In this document: piece after piece, positions 48,738 to 60,090 of the stretch
How positions within the stretch are numbered: the first letter of the stretch is position 1
Layout of the letters: every line of letters starts with the position of its first letter
NCBI GenBank assembly: GCA_008360955.1
Contig: LUCM01006193.1
Span: 372,828-436,827 of the forward strand
DNA from: Fasciolopsis buskii
Lineage: Eukaryota > Platyhelminthes > Trematoda > Plagiorchiida > Fasciolidae
DNA length: 64,000 nucleotides
Direction: 5' to 3'
Translations under genes and position numbers: made by a program
The notes under the pieces: generated by a model
What the model was told of the DNA's origin: nothing
The model's input: only the letters and a program-made list of their open reading frames with translations
Database searches by the model: none

Positions 48738-50841
48738 GTTGTGGGCTGAGTCAGCGTCCGCTTCGACTGGCTTGTGCTGACTGGTCCTTTGATCGGATCG
48801 ATAAGCACACGTGGACCAGATCGAAGTGTCTGTTTATCGATCTCTACGAGCAGTGCCAAGCTTCGAGAAATTCCTTAGAATACTTTGTTCTACCCCGGGG
48901 CGACGATCCTTACGTTTCCGAAGTTGAGTTTGTGATTTTGTCGGTTTCCGTGAACTAAAATTAGGGAGAGTCCATCGTGCTTTTTTGTACCCAATTGGTG
49001 CTCATGGACCCGTTTCCCGAGTTTCTTTGCAATCTGTCCAGTGTACTGTTTCCCCTAATCTTTGCAGTCAATTTGACAGACAACATTAGTTCGTTGCTCG
49101 TCAGCTGCCAAATCTTTAGTCTTTGCTAGAACCTTTCGTAGGGTTCTTGTTGGTTTGTGCACCACTTCGATTCCATAGGGCTTGAGTAACCCTGTTGTTA
49201 TTTCAGAAACATTTGATGAAAAGTAGGACGGTTCGTCTTTCGGTCTGTTTGGTGACTGTCTCACGGTGCTGTTTTTGTTGGTGCTTCGTCAGATGAAGCT
49301 TCGTATGTAACCGTCACGTAAAAACAGTTGGAACCGATGGTTTTCTTCTTGTCTTCCTCGCTCCACAATGCTGCACCGGGTTTGTGCTCTTTTGAAAAGT
49401 GTCTTCATGCAGCTTCTCTTATGGCAGCTTTGGTGGTTGCTTTGAAATTATAGGATTTGATAATGCTTTTGCGGTATACGGATGTTTTCAATGTTCCTGT
49501 ACTTGTCAGTGTGACGAGCACGTCTAGAAACGGTAGACTGTTGTCATGTTCTGACTCCATAGTGAACATGATCTCCGTTAAATCTCAGTTGATGACAGCA
49601 AAAGTTCGTTGTAGTTCAGATCGTTTAATGATTAAGAACTAAGAACAGTTCTGGTTTGATGTCCGGCAGGATGGTCTTCTCCAGTTTCTGCATCACTGCC
49701 TCTGCAATGAAGCCAGATATTGGTGAGCCCATTGGGGGTTCCCTCCACTTGTCTGTAAAACGTACCCTTGAACTTGAAGTATGTTCGCAGACACAATTTT
49801 ACTAATTTGTATACACTGCTCGGCTTCAATTGTTCGCTCCATCGGTGTTCTAAGAGTTCTGTGTCTGTCTTGCCAAATCTAAGGGTATTCATGTGAAAGG
49901 AGGCGCGACAACGAAGATCATGATTACATCCTATTCAATGTTTGTCCCGTGAAGTTCTTCCAAGAATTCCAAGGGATTGTTGATTCAATGTTCGTGTCCT
50001 GTGATGAGTGGTTTCAGTCACTTCCATAGGCTTTTGGCCAGGTTGTATGTTGGCGTTCCCCGTAGTATGACTAGTGGTCTCAGGAGCATTCCTTCTTTGT
50101 AAATTTTCGGTAGTCCACAGAACCTGGAGATGTTTGAGTCCTTGGCTTTCAGTCTCCAGTCCTCTTCCTTGCTTATCTGATGTAGTTATTGCAGTCGTTT
50201 TAGTGTTGCCTTGATTTTCGTTGCAGGCCTTTGAGTTGGATTTCAATTGATTTCTCGATAAGTCGACGTATCTTGTGGCAACGGCTATGCTTTTTCTGCA
50301 TAATCTGTTTTGTCCATAATGACTGTGACCATCCCTTGTCTGCCGGAAGAATAATTATATCAGGTTCTTGTTTTTGTGGTGCTCTTTCTTCTGGTTTCAA
50401 AATCATTGTTATGCGTGAGAGCCGGGATGATGGATTGTCGGATTTTCTGTTTTGTTTCATCAGAAATTCCGGTGATCTTGGGTGTATGTTCTAATTTAGC
50501 CAGGTACTCCTTTTTATTGGGATCTTCAACATTGAAGTTTAATCCTTTGATTAACAAATCCTCCTCAATGATAGCCCTGTGCGACAAATCTTTGATCCAT
50601 GAGTCGCACGGTGTGGTCTCTTTCCTGCATGCCAATCCTTTGGACTTTTGAGCGAGTGAGGTCCTCCTTTTAGTCTTGGATTATTTTGTAAGACGATCTA
50701 TGGCTGCCTCAATAGATTCTATTCTCCGTTCACCTACTACAGATCTGCATTTTTCCTTCTCCCTCTTCGATTACCTATGCGCCCATCGGTAGCCTTTTGT
50801 GTGCATCCGAAATCATCATGCGCTGATTCATCCCACAACAT

Positions 50842-50932
50842 GTCCATAGTAGACGAAGGTGGACAAAGCAACTGGGCACCATTTCTACCTTGCCACTTGA
50901 CCAAGAGCAGCCAGTCAGCAACGATTAAAGAC
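50842..50932 (+). repeat. Penelope terminal sequence, 5' inverted copy
   Basis: Inverted partner of 48650-48737. It would be expected to continue into a hammerhead-like segment, but it stops 10 bases before the ATC tail of the next RTE copy. Confidence 0.8.
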
Positions 50933-50939
50933 TATGTGG

Positions 50940-53560
50940 CATCATCATCATCATCATCGTCCAACGTTAAACACCAAGGCAAACCTCACTGACCGTTGTC
51001 TTTATCCTAGAGTTACATGTTTTTATAAAAGAAGTGAATATTCAAGGGGAACAGGGAGTGGACCTACACAGGCGAGAAGAGATAAGATACTGTTGCAGAC
51101 AACACATAGAACACAGTCTAACTGTAAAAACATACATTTTAATCATTCCGGTTCGACAGAAAATGACAACATGATCGCCATTGTACACGGTTCATCGCCA
51201 TATTCCTCAATGTCTCCAGCCAGCTAGTTGACGAGTCTTTCGGACCCCAACCACGAAGGCGTGAGACACCTACTTTACCTAACTTCGCTGTACGTTTTCT
51301 CATCCCAAGTTGCCATGTTACCTGTTGGCCTCCACATGGCTTCTTCCATTCCTTAGGAGGAACACTAGGGCACGGTATGGTAGACGAGTGTTCGTCATAC
51401 GCAACACGTGACCCAATCCCAACCAGCGTAGTCTACTAAGTTTCATACGCTGAAACAAGCGATTCTCAGAATTGGCACCCAATACCAGATTCCTAACCTC
51501 TATATTACTCACGCGGTCACTCCATCCAATCCTAGCCATATTATGTAGACATCGATGGTCGAAAACCTCCAACCGATGAACATCACCAACACGCATACTT
51601 CATGACTCGCAACCATAAAACAGAAGTCAGCGCACTGCCAATACATGGCGCATCGATTTTTCTGTACACTCCTTACATCATTTTGTCCTGAAATCTTCGG
51701 AGGTACTTAAATTCATCGGCTATCTCCAACTGAACGACGGAATGCGTAAACAGGTATGATCTCCTTTTCATTTCGAAGATACAAAGCTCAAACCTTGTCG
51801 GGATACCCTGACTGCTAGCATTACGGGAAAATTTCATCAGCATTTCAGGTTTGACGCAAACTGTGGCATTTGAGGTGGCTGTGTTTGGATCACGTGCCTG
51901 TAGATCGACTCCTTCGGTGCACATTATTCTTCTTAGCAGGTAATCATTGGTAGATTGTACTAGATTTTCAGCCGAATATTCGACTGCACTTCCAATTCCG
52001 TTGGGGGATCAAGTGACACCTCCCAAGGATTTGCAGCTCCAGACGTCGGACTAAATACGTTAGCATGTGGCCAGCTAAACTGATCCTTGAAATGCTCTAC
52101 CCAACGGTTCAGTCTTTGTTGTCTACTATGCATGAACTCCCCGTTCCTATCTCATACGACTTCACTAACCGGATTTCGCCGCCCACCGCTGTCACGTATA
52201 AGCCCAAACAGTTTTTAACTATTACCTGAAGCGGCCGCTACTTCCATCTCCTCATCTACCTGAACCCACCAGTTTTCACGGTCATTTTAAAGATTTATCG
52301 TTAGTTGAGACTGCAGATGTGGGCGCATCTTATTCACTTTGTTGCAGTTAGGGAGCTGGCGTTTCTGCTCCATTAGACCCAGCGACCCTTGCGAGATCCA
52401 GTGTCTTTGATAATCGCTAGGCCTAGGATTACAGGCGAAATCTGCTGCCAAATGCATAGTCTGCTTAATTTGATCCCACTGCTCGTCTACATTGCTGGTT
52501 GTCGGAGTTCTTAGCTCCTCGGATAGTTTTTGTTCGTAGCTGTTGCGAACAGCCGAACCACACAGACGTGCAACGGCCAATCAAGTTTGTGGCCTGCGTC
52601 GATTGTCGTTGAGCTGCAGCAAAATCGCATTAAAACTAACGCATGATCCGATTCGAAGTACGTGGTCCAGTACGATCTACAGTCCTGGACGGAGTCGCGT
52701 CAACGGTAGCTTACTGCAGTATGGCCGACCTGACTCAGACTACCCGTCGAGCAAGAGCGCCGTGTCACTGTGCTAAGCGAACTGGGCTGGAAATTCGTAC
52801 TAGACGGGAATAAACTGGAAAACCCTTCCCTGATCATCTGTTCGCTGAGTAGGCAAAGCGCACTGGCCACTTAAACATGCCTTCAATGTGCTGAGTTTTT
52901 CAACTTGTTCATTAAAATCACCTACTACCACCAGAATGTCAGAGCTTTTGCTCTTCCGAACAAGGGTGACCAGGTCATCATAAAACTCGTCTTTTTGCAT
53001 GTCCGTGCTGCAGTCTGTTAGAGCTAATACCGAAATGACAAATCCACTGAGCTTCCGGTGGCCGACTGATCCCGGCGCACAGGTGACTGTTAACTAGGAA
53101 TCAGTCTAAAAGGACTGCTTCAGCCTTTACACTTAAGACAATTCCTACACCACCCTGATGAACAGCTTGAGCTGCTTTGTCTTCTGAAGTAAGAAGGAAA
53201 TATCCTGACGAGACAGTTGGCGCAGATAGTTGGATTACTCTACTCGAATCCTGAATTCCAGTTTTACTCACGCAGCAGACATCAATCGAAAGTGAGTTCA
53301 CTGTTAGAGCTGGCCAAACACGCCTGTTGGCCAGCCTGCATTAAAGCGCGCCTGTTGAAGGAACCGAGATTCAGCGGCTGAGGGGGTTTGGGAAAATGTG
53401 AGCTAGCAGACTGAAAATCACTTACTACACTATTTGATAATGAACCGTTGCGAGTACCGGGCGTGTTATCAGTGGGAACACTGCGGGAAGGCAGAAGGGG
53501 CAAAGAGATTGGGTTAGAGACAGAAGAAACAAGCTGAATAAAAGAGAGAGATCTCTAGGT
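50940..53560 (-). mobile_element. RTE family A, long copy with RT core replaced (copy 10)
   Basis: Minus reading: N-terminal extension (53560-53300), endonuclease (53301-52745: VGIVLSVKAEA, VVVGDFNEQVEKLST), linker (52600-52000: RLCGSAVRNSYEQKLSEEL, WDQIKQTMHLAADFAC, SQGSLGLMEQKRQLP). At 51973-51638 it is interrupted by the 336-bp segment, and it resumes with the C-terminal domain (51596-51318: MARIGWSDRVSNIEVRNLVL, RLRWLGLGHVLRM) and the 3' tail of ATC repeats at 50941-50958. All RT catalytic motifs are missing. It abuts the Penelope terminal sequence. Confidence 0.88.
51638..51973 (-). repeat. 336-bp segment, inverted copy inside RTE copy 10
   Basis: Reverse complement of 45331-45666, replacing the RT core of the surrounding RTE. 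The 83-codon frame is at 51924-51673. Confidence 0.85.
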
Positions 53561-54114
53561 ATCAAAGGTTGCCAGCCTGCTTTCTCCGTGTACTGGGCCC
53601 TAGTGGGTACGGAACATGTCTCTCCACTGCACTCTTGATTCAAGTATGGAAAAATTCTTGTTATACTTGGAGCACCCTCAGGTTTCCCACCGATTATTTG
53701 TCCGAACGAGGTACTGCAGAGCCTACTGGTAAGAATGGTCGTTATCATTTCATTGGTGGGTGCGTGAGTAATCCCACTCGCTGAGCAGCGCTACTGAAAC
53801 AGGAGTGTTTCATGCTGCAAACAACACCGATTAACATAAATGAAAACAATGCAAACAGTCTCAATGAGGGTTGATATAGCCGAGCACTTAGACTAAGATG
53901 GGCAAGAATCCGGCAACGTTACCGCGATTACTGTAGTGACAGCAAACAGTCACGGCTTAAATCCACGCAGTGCAGTTACGTGCGCACGAAGAGCAATTCT
54001 ATTTATCCATAGCGAAGAACAATCCAAGTGTGCAAACGATTGCGCCCATGTATTATTTGTCAATATTAAGAGCATCCCCTGTCGAATCGGACGCGTGTTT
54101 ACTACTTAGAAGAC
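53561..54114. other. Unassigned DNA
   Basis: Frames over 53569-53784 carry no recognised motif. This is probably the flank or extreme 5' leader of RTE copy 10. Confidence 0.4.
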
Positions 54115-54545
54115 ATTTCGACAACTGAGACTGTATCTTGACGTGGTTTGACGACTTGCTCACCCCCATGACCCAACGAGCCATACAGAATGGTTTATCT
54201 GAAGTCAAAGATCCAATCATGTCTGAAAAGTCTATGGGTGGAGGTCTGACGAATAAATCTCCTGGTCCATCAAGTTGGGATTGACTTGAGCTGGCAACTC
54301 AACCGAAAATTGAGCAGTAAAATAATTGTCCAAGCAGATGAGCTTCCGCTCACGCACTTGATGCTGCGATGTTAAAACCAAAGGCTCTAGTTTGGAACCG
54401 TAATCGTTCTACTGCTTATTGGCTGGACTCCCTAGTAGTGTTCGTCCAAAAAGTGAGACACAAACACGTTGATTTTCATACTGCACCGATCACCGCGCAG
54501 GATAATGGAGACTGCTACCCACCATGGGTAGTGATAACCATGCAC
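54115..54545 (+). mobile_element. RTE family A 5' leader fragment (copy 11)
   Basis: ATCTTGACGTGGTTTGACG and CCCTAGTAGTGTTCGTCC correspond to 24927 and 25241 in copy 6. Only the 5' leader is left; no endonuclease follows. Confidence 0.7.
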
Positions 54546-55699
54546 CTGCTCCGAGTTGTCGTACTGAATTAATACCCCAATGCCTTATAGGTAAGACTTT
54601 CGGGTCAAAAACTCCGGTTAGGGTTTCCAAAGAAAAAATCTCTACAGTATCGCCAGCTCTAAAGTATCGACCGCCCGAATACCTCCAGCATCCTATTTGT
54701 GGGAAACCATTCTATTCCCCGTTTTCCGGGTGTATAAACCAGGAAAGATGCGAAAGAGAATTGCAGATCGATGGGTTTGTTCGATGGCAGCATCAGTGGA
54801 AGGGGAAGAAATAGATCATATGCATTGCATAAACCTAAATGTTCACTGTACTTAGCTACTTTCAATGTCTGCACGTTCAAACAGATAGGGCAACAAGCTG
54901 ACATAGTGGGAACCGTTTAAATGTTTAAAGCAGATGCACGCTGCCTCCAAAATGCGAATTCCGAATCCTACTTCCGATATCACTCTTCCCAGTGTGGATA
55001 AAATCAGTTTCTCCCGCTTTGTTGTTCGCGTGTTCGGTGATCCAGTTTTGGGCGTTTGTGATCAGTCTGGCGTTGGAATCGCATTGAGTAAGCGGACCGA
55101 ACGTGCCTGCTAGACTGGATCCTAATCAACAGTTGTTGGTATGCATTTCGGTTGGACAGTTCTGTACGTATCAATGATAGCCGACTGAATTGTCGCTGTG
55201 TTCGTCGTATCTGGATACGCGCCTACTGACTACAGTACGAGAGAGTTATCTCGTGTAACCCGAGGTATACTGCATTGTATAGAATTCCGTGTGCATAAAT
55301 GTCAAAAGCAGTAGTAAAAATGGGAAAATAGTCATACTCGTTACCTTGAAAAAATGAAGAAAAAAGAAACTCGTCGAGGAATGATTTGAGAACTTAAGAT
55401 TGGTTGTTAAGATGCGTGCTAAGTATGGAACAGTGGAGTTCCCATAGATATTGGTTCTAGAGAGTATGGAACAAAATGCGGATCTTGTTGAAATATGAGA
55501 ACGGCATTTTGAAAAATTGTTGTGCAGAGGATGTGTGAGATCTGAAAGCATCTTGTGAGCAAACTTTTCACGACTGGATAGGTGCTGATTACAGTTTAAT
55601 GGGCAATTCGCTTCATGGTTTGAAAGACATGGCAGATGACTGACAGTCCCCAGCGGAGAATTTTAAAGGGAGTCTGCGAAAGCAAGGGGGGACAGTAGA
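54546..55699. other. Unassigned DNA
   Basis: No recognisable gene or repeat. Frames at 54524-54814 and 55246-55551 look like chance. Confidence 0.4.
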
Positions 55700-56995
55700 G
55701 AATTGTAAAAGCAGACATTGTGGCCGTCGCTGGTGATTTCAACGCATAAATTTCGCTATTTAAAGGAGGTGGAACGGCACATCGGACAAGCATTTTCTAT
55801 CCCAACCGATCGTACCGACAGCAGAGATCGTCCCGTCCACGGTTGTTCTGACAACAGACTGTTCTAGGGAATGTCAATTTTAGTCACAAAGAGCGGCATC
55901 GGCTTACTCGGCGCCCTCCGCCTTCAAACTGATCACACTGCCCTCCGTCACCCGTGGCGTGGATCAGTCGCGGATTCCTGACCATTCTGGTCCACATCCA
56001 TGGACTTTGCTTCGTGCTCGCTTTGGTATGCGTCGAGTTTATGGTCACACCAAGACAAAAACCACACGTCCTGTAGAGCTGATTTTAGACGACAATCACC
56101 GACTTCAGTTTAAATCAGAACTTTTGATGCGGTTGTCGTTCCAATAAAATACCCAAAATTCGAACGAACACAGGGGGCAGGCCAAAAAGATTTTGAACCC
56201 AGCGGCAACCGATAGGCAGGACTCTAAGGAATGTAAGCCTCAGAAACGATGGATATCTCCGATTTCAGCTGGTCTGTTAGAAGTTCGCAGGTCCATCTCC
56301 CAGGATGCCACATACAATGAGGCTCGGGGATTCCTAAGACGTCAGCTAATCAGGATTACGAGAAATGAGAAATGACCAGGAGCAGTGTTAGACAGGGAAA
56401 ATCAGGGAAACGGAAAAGAACGCAACTATCGAAAACAGTCGCAACCTTAACCACAAGATTATGAATGCTGGTCCACGAAAGGCAAATGTAAGTGAGGTGA
56501 TTAAAGAAGCTGACGGCACCTTCGTTCATTCTCAAGACTATCGGATAGCGCGTTAGGCAGAACATTCTAGAGAGCAGTTTAACCCGACAGGGACATGCCT
56601 GACTTAGAATGCACGAATGGCATTGTGTTACTGAGTGAAGATCCAAGTATATCGGAATTTTTTCTCGATTGTCTGAACCACAATGTAGATATGTTTGGGA
56701 TGCGTTTGAACTGTAAGATGCTATTGCAGGAGCGAATTCGTCCAAAGCCGAACATTGTTCTTTTATAAGAACAACTGGGTGGAATGGATAGACTTAGTCG
56801 GGTATTTGTATCCCACCCTATAGTCTTACATCGGAAGAACTGTCTTCGAATACAGAAGACTCGATTGGCATTCACTAATCTGAGCCATCTGTGGCGTCAC
56901 CGTGACATCTGGTTATCGATCAAACATCGAGTGTACGCAGCAACAGTGAGGTTGATATGGCTCTACGGCCCCGAAACGCAGTCCTGAATTTTATC
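55700..56995 (+). mobile_element. RTE family B: endonuclease, linker and C-terminal parts, RT core deleted
   Basis: Forward: ADIVAVAGDFNA (55713-55748), NFSHKERHRLTRRPPPSN (about 55873-55927), then linker RRVYGHTKTK (about 56029), KRWISPISAGLLEVRRSI (about 56246), EADGTFVHSQ (about 56507). After a jump comes MRLNCKMLLQERI (about 56700) and LAFTNLSHLWRHRDIWLSIK (56854-56925), closing with WLYGPET. Order and spacing show that the RT catalytic region is missing. Frame breaks are frequent. Confidence 0.78.
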
Positions 56996-59159
56996 CGCTC
57001 ATCTTAATCCAATTAAAACAACTCCAGAATTATTATCAGTGAACAGCAAATAATAAAGCAGCACCGATTTACAGATGGAAGCTGTAATTGCACACGAAGA
57101 CCGCATTAGTTGGGCCGATTGCTTACTGTCAGCTCCGATGAAACCAAAATACAGCGAAAAAACGATCCTGTATTTACAGGTGGCCACAATATTGAGTGCT
57201 AACAGATGTTCCACGCGAAAACGTTTCTCCTACTACCATACTCGATCAGCCCAAACAGACGGATACTTGAGTCAATACTTAGCAAATTCAAAGTTTATTG
57301 GTATTTACTGATCTTTACTCACCATATTTCCGTTCATAATCAATTACCCCGGTTCACTTGGATGGGGGCCCAGAAATTCGTCCGCAAATACTCTGACAAC
57401 ATGTGCACATGGAAAACACCTTCCGTACGTTCGATCCTAACAGACAAATCATACACAAGATATATTTGTCATGAGTTAAACATTTTCGGACTACGTTCTT
57501 CAACGGACTTGTTATCAGGGAAGTCGGGAAAAAGCGGCTGTAGTTTTTATTCGACCAGTGGTGCGCAAAGATGTACACAGCGGTTTGCGCGACAGCTATG
57601 CTCAAGGTTTGACAGAGAAATACCGAGAAAGGGGAAACTGGTAATAGTGCAAATCAGTAGGAGTAATTTGTGGAGTCGTTTTATCAAAGTACATAAATAT
57701 ATTTGAACGGCTTTGCATGGATGTGGTTCGAAAAGTTATCTATCTATCTATCTATCCATATATATATACATATATATATATCCGTTGTTTCTTTGTTCCC
57801 AATGCCAACGATTTTTACGTAATCCGCAAACGTAAGGCACAGCTAAAAGGTATCCTTGCGTAGATCACTTAGTTGACTTCCGAATAAAAAAATTAATGTC
57901 AGAAAGTCAATAAATCACGAAGAATGCCCAAAACAAAAACACGACATCAGTATTTACATTTCAGAAGTCTGCCCCGCATATGCTTTAACCCCACCTAACA
58001 TCAGAAAGCATGCAACGGAGTGCGAACTCAATCAAAGGGGTTGTTCGGTATTTGCCAATGAGCCTTCCCCGTTTTCGTTCCAGGGTGGTAAAAAAACGTC
58101 GGACATCAGGGAAGCCCGGCCGAAAAAGCCACTCACTAACCCTTCGCCTTCTGAACAACTGTTTGGAATGACTGTTATAAATCGGCATCGACTTTAGTCG
58201 TTCCAGTATAACACACGTGTAAACCTGCCTTAACGAGTTTCCTGTTGTCCGAGGACGCCGCAGCTGAGAACCACCAGCAGACCCACCAAAGGACGATCGG
58301 GTTACTGAATTGTCCCTAATGTGGCTCTGCTTCAGCTCAGTTCAGTTCAGCTTCCATTGGATGACTTTCGGCCCGCGTCAATCGAGTGTCCAATATTAAC
58401 TCGATGAAATGCAATCCGAAGAAGTATTCGTCTCTTTCATATCCAATCGGACTGTGAGTTCTCGCGCTGTTCGAATTTACGTCGTCTTCGCAAGTTTATT
58501 GAACCATGTCGGGGATTTGTTTTTTTATTTTACTCTAAGGTGGTGCTTATCTGTTGTGTTGTGTCAGGAGGAACTTGATGCCCAAATTTTACCCTTATGC
58601 GGTATCTCTTGCTCCATGACGTCCTTTCATTATCAAGTCTTTTGGCAAAATTTAGTGGCATCTTTCCACGTTTTTCACGTTTTGGTCAGTTGTTCAGAGT
58701 GGCGAATACCACTACCCGTCAAAGTAAGATGACCGCAGACCAGTCGCTACGAATCTAGGGTGCAGGTGCCTGTGCCAAACTTTTGGAAAGTGTAACCCAG
58801 TGCATTCTTCGTTTTTTATGGTGCCAGAAAAGACTGAGAAAGCATGCATCCAACCACACCAGACGAATAAGTCTCCAAGGTGACCCGAGCCCTCTGCTCC
58901 CCATAAGCTGGGACGAAACAATTCATATTTCAAATAAAAATGAATGGGAATAAAAATAACTACCTTAAAACCAATCGGACCAGATTCCAGCACAGGGCAA
59001 GACAATCTAAATGGAATCATAAGACAACTGGACGCAGAGTTTCATCGTATGAGGGGGGCCAGGGCTCTGGGCAACAATAAAGGATTGACACTACATAGCT
59101 GCTTTGAACCTGTGGTTTGCGAAGGCACAGCTCTAAAGAGGATAGCTGAGACGTCGCGG
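56996..59159. other. Unassigned DNA
   Basis: Contains a 166-codon plus frame (57206-57706) and a 107-codon plus frame (58409-58732) with no recognised domains; neither has a supporting second exon. A TATC/TA microsatellite lies within. Confidence 0.4.
57738..57782. repeat. (TATC)n(TA)n compound microsatellite
   Basis: Four to five TATC units followed by imperfect TA. Confidence 0.9.
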
Positions 59160-60090
59160 AAATATTCCGAGTGGTTGGACTGTGTCCAACGGCATCGGTT
59201 GTCAAATATCACCGATTTGGCTTATTGCGAATTCTGCGGATGGGGCAACCAAGGCCGCTATTAGTGAAACTTCGGGGAATGCAGAGAGGATCTCTTTTGT
59301 CTCAAGGTGGCACACTAATGCAAATTCAAGTAGGCGCTTGCGAATCACACCAGGTAGACCAACATACCTAGGGAAGAGCGTGAAGCTTCAGGTCGGGGCT
59401 CGGAAACTTACAGAAACCGGAATCGAAAAATCTAACCCAAGATAGGCGAAGTCAGTAAAACCCATTGCACTGTAGTGTTTATAGAGGCCTCACCACTGGA
59501 CATGCACACTCCCAAAAAGGGGTCGAAAACCCCGTGAAAAGGGGAAACTGCGACAACCAAAATTGCGGTAATGGAACAGAGCAAAACCCGCCAAGTTCTT
59601 ACGCTTTGAGTTAGGGAGCGCAACTTTCGGGCTAGATAATCACAGTTCTGGCAGGACATTGAGACAAATATTAGGTATCTTGCTGGTCCCTACCCTCAAG
59701 TAGAGGTAAAAGGTAAGCAGTTGTTATGGTACCCCTCCGCGGAACCGAACTGCAACAGTGGTTCCTACTGAAAACCGCGTAGCTCGGTGCGATTGGGAAC
59801 GTGGTTTGACTTACATCGTAATCAGATGGTAGCCTACTGGAACATGGAGCAAAAGTCTTTAGGAGCTAAACCCGGAAGAAGAGCCAGGTGCGCCCACTAA
59901 AGCCGCCTCCGAGGAGAGTTATGGAGAAAGCATAGTAAGCAGAGTAATTGACTAGGGGACGTTTGTAAGCAAACCATGGATGTGGTACCCCAGCACTTGT
60001 GGGATTCAAGGAAAATTGGACAAACTAGTTGACAGGGCTACGGATCTTAATGTTATCGCTGTTGCAGAAACCTGGGCTAACAATACAAAC
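59160..60090 (+). mobile_element. CR1/jockey-like LINE relic: ORF1-like and endonuclease start
   Basis: FGLLRILRMGQPRPLLVKLRG (about 59210-59275) resembles the 'RLGR..GRPRPLLVKL' stretch of LINE ORF1 (gag-like RRM) proteins. About 700 bases on, STCGIQGKLDKL and NVIAVAETW (about 59994-60087) match the start of a CR1/jockey endonuclease ('N.RSLR.K.DEL ... I.AVTETW'). The frame breaks soon after. The link between the two parts is inferred. Confidence 0.5.

Larger units (their letters stand above)
48555..50932 (-). mobile_element. Penelope-like retroelement (RT + GIY-YIG), decayed, with inverted terminal copies
   Basis: Minus reading gives CDSWIKDLSHRAIIEE-type N-terminal sequence (50635-50360), then DIIILPADKG (about 50355), a conserved Penelope block before the RT palm. 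KFKGTFYRQVEGTPNG (about 49780) corresponds to the GTFY-Q-x-GTPMGS core. IEVVHKPTRTLRKVLAKTKD and VCQIDCKD (49180-49060) lead into QYTGQIAKKLG (about 49040), the GIY-YIG endonuclease. Several frames are shifted, and the invariant MG is NG, so the copy is dead. An 88-nt terminal sequence (48650-48737) recurs inverted at 50842-50932, as pseudo-LTRs of this class often do. The right end is abutted by an RTE tail. Confidence 0.88.

Noticed and set aside
57206..57706. 166-codon plus frame
   Set aside because: Composition and lack of motifs suggest chance; no supporting exon or repeat copy.
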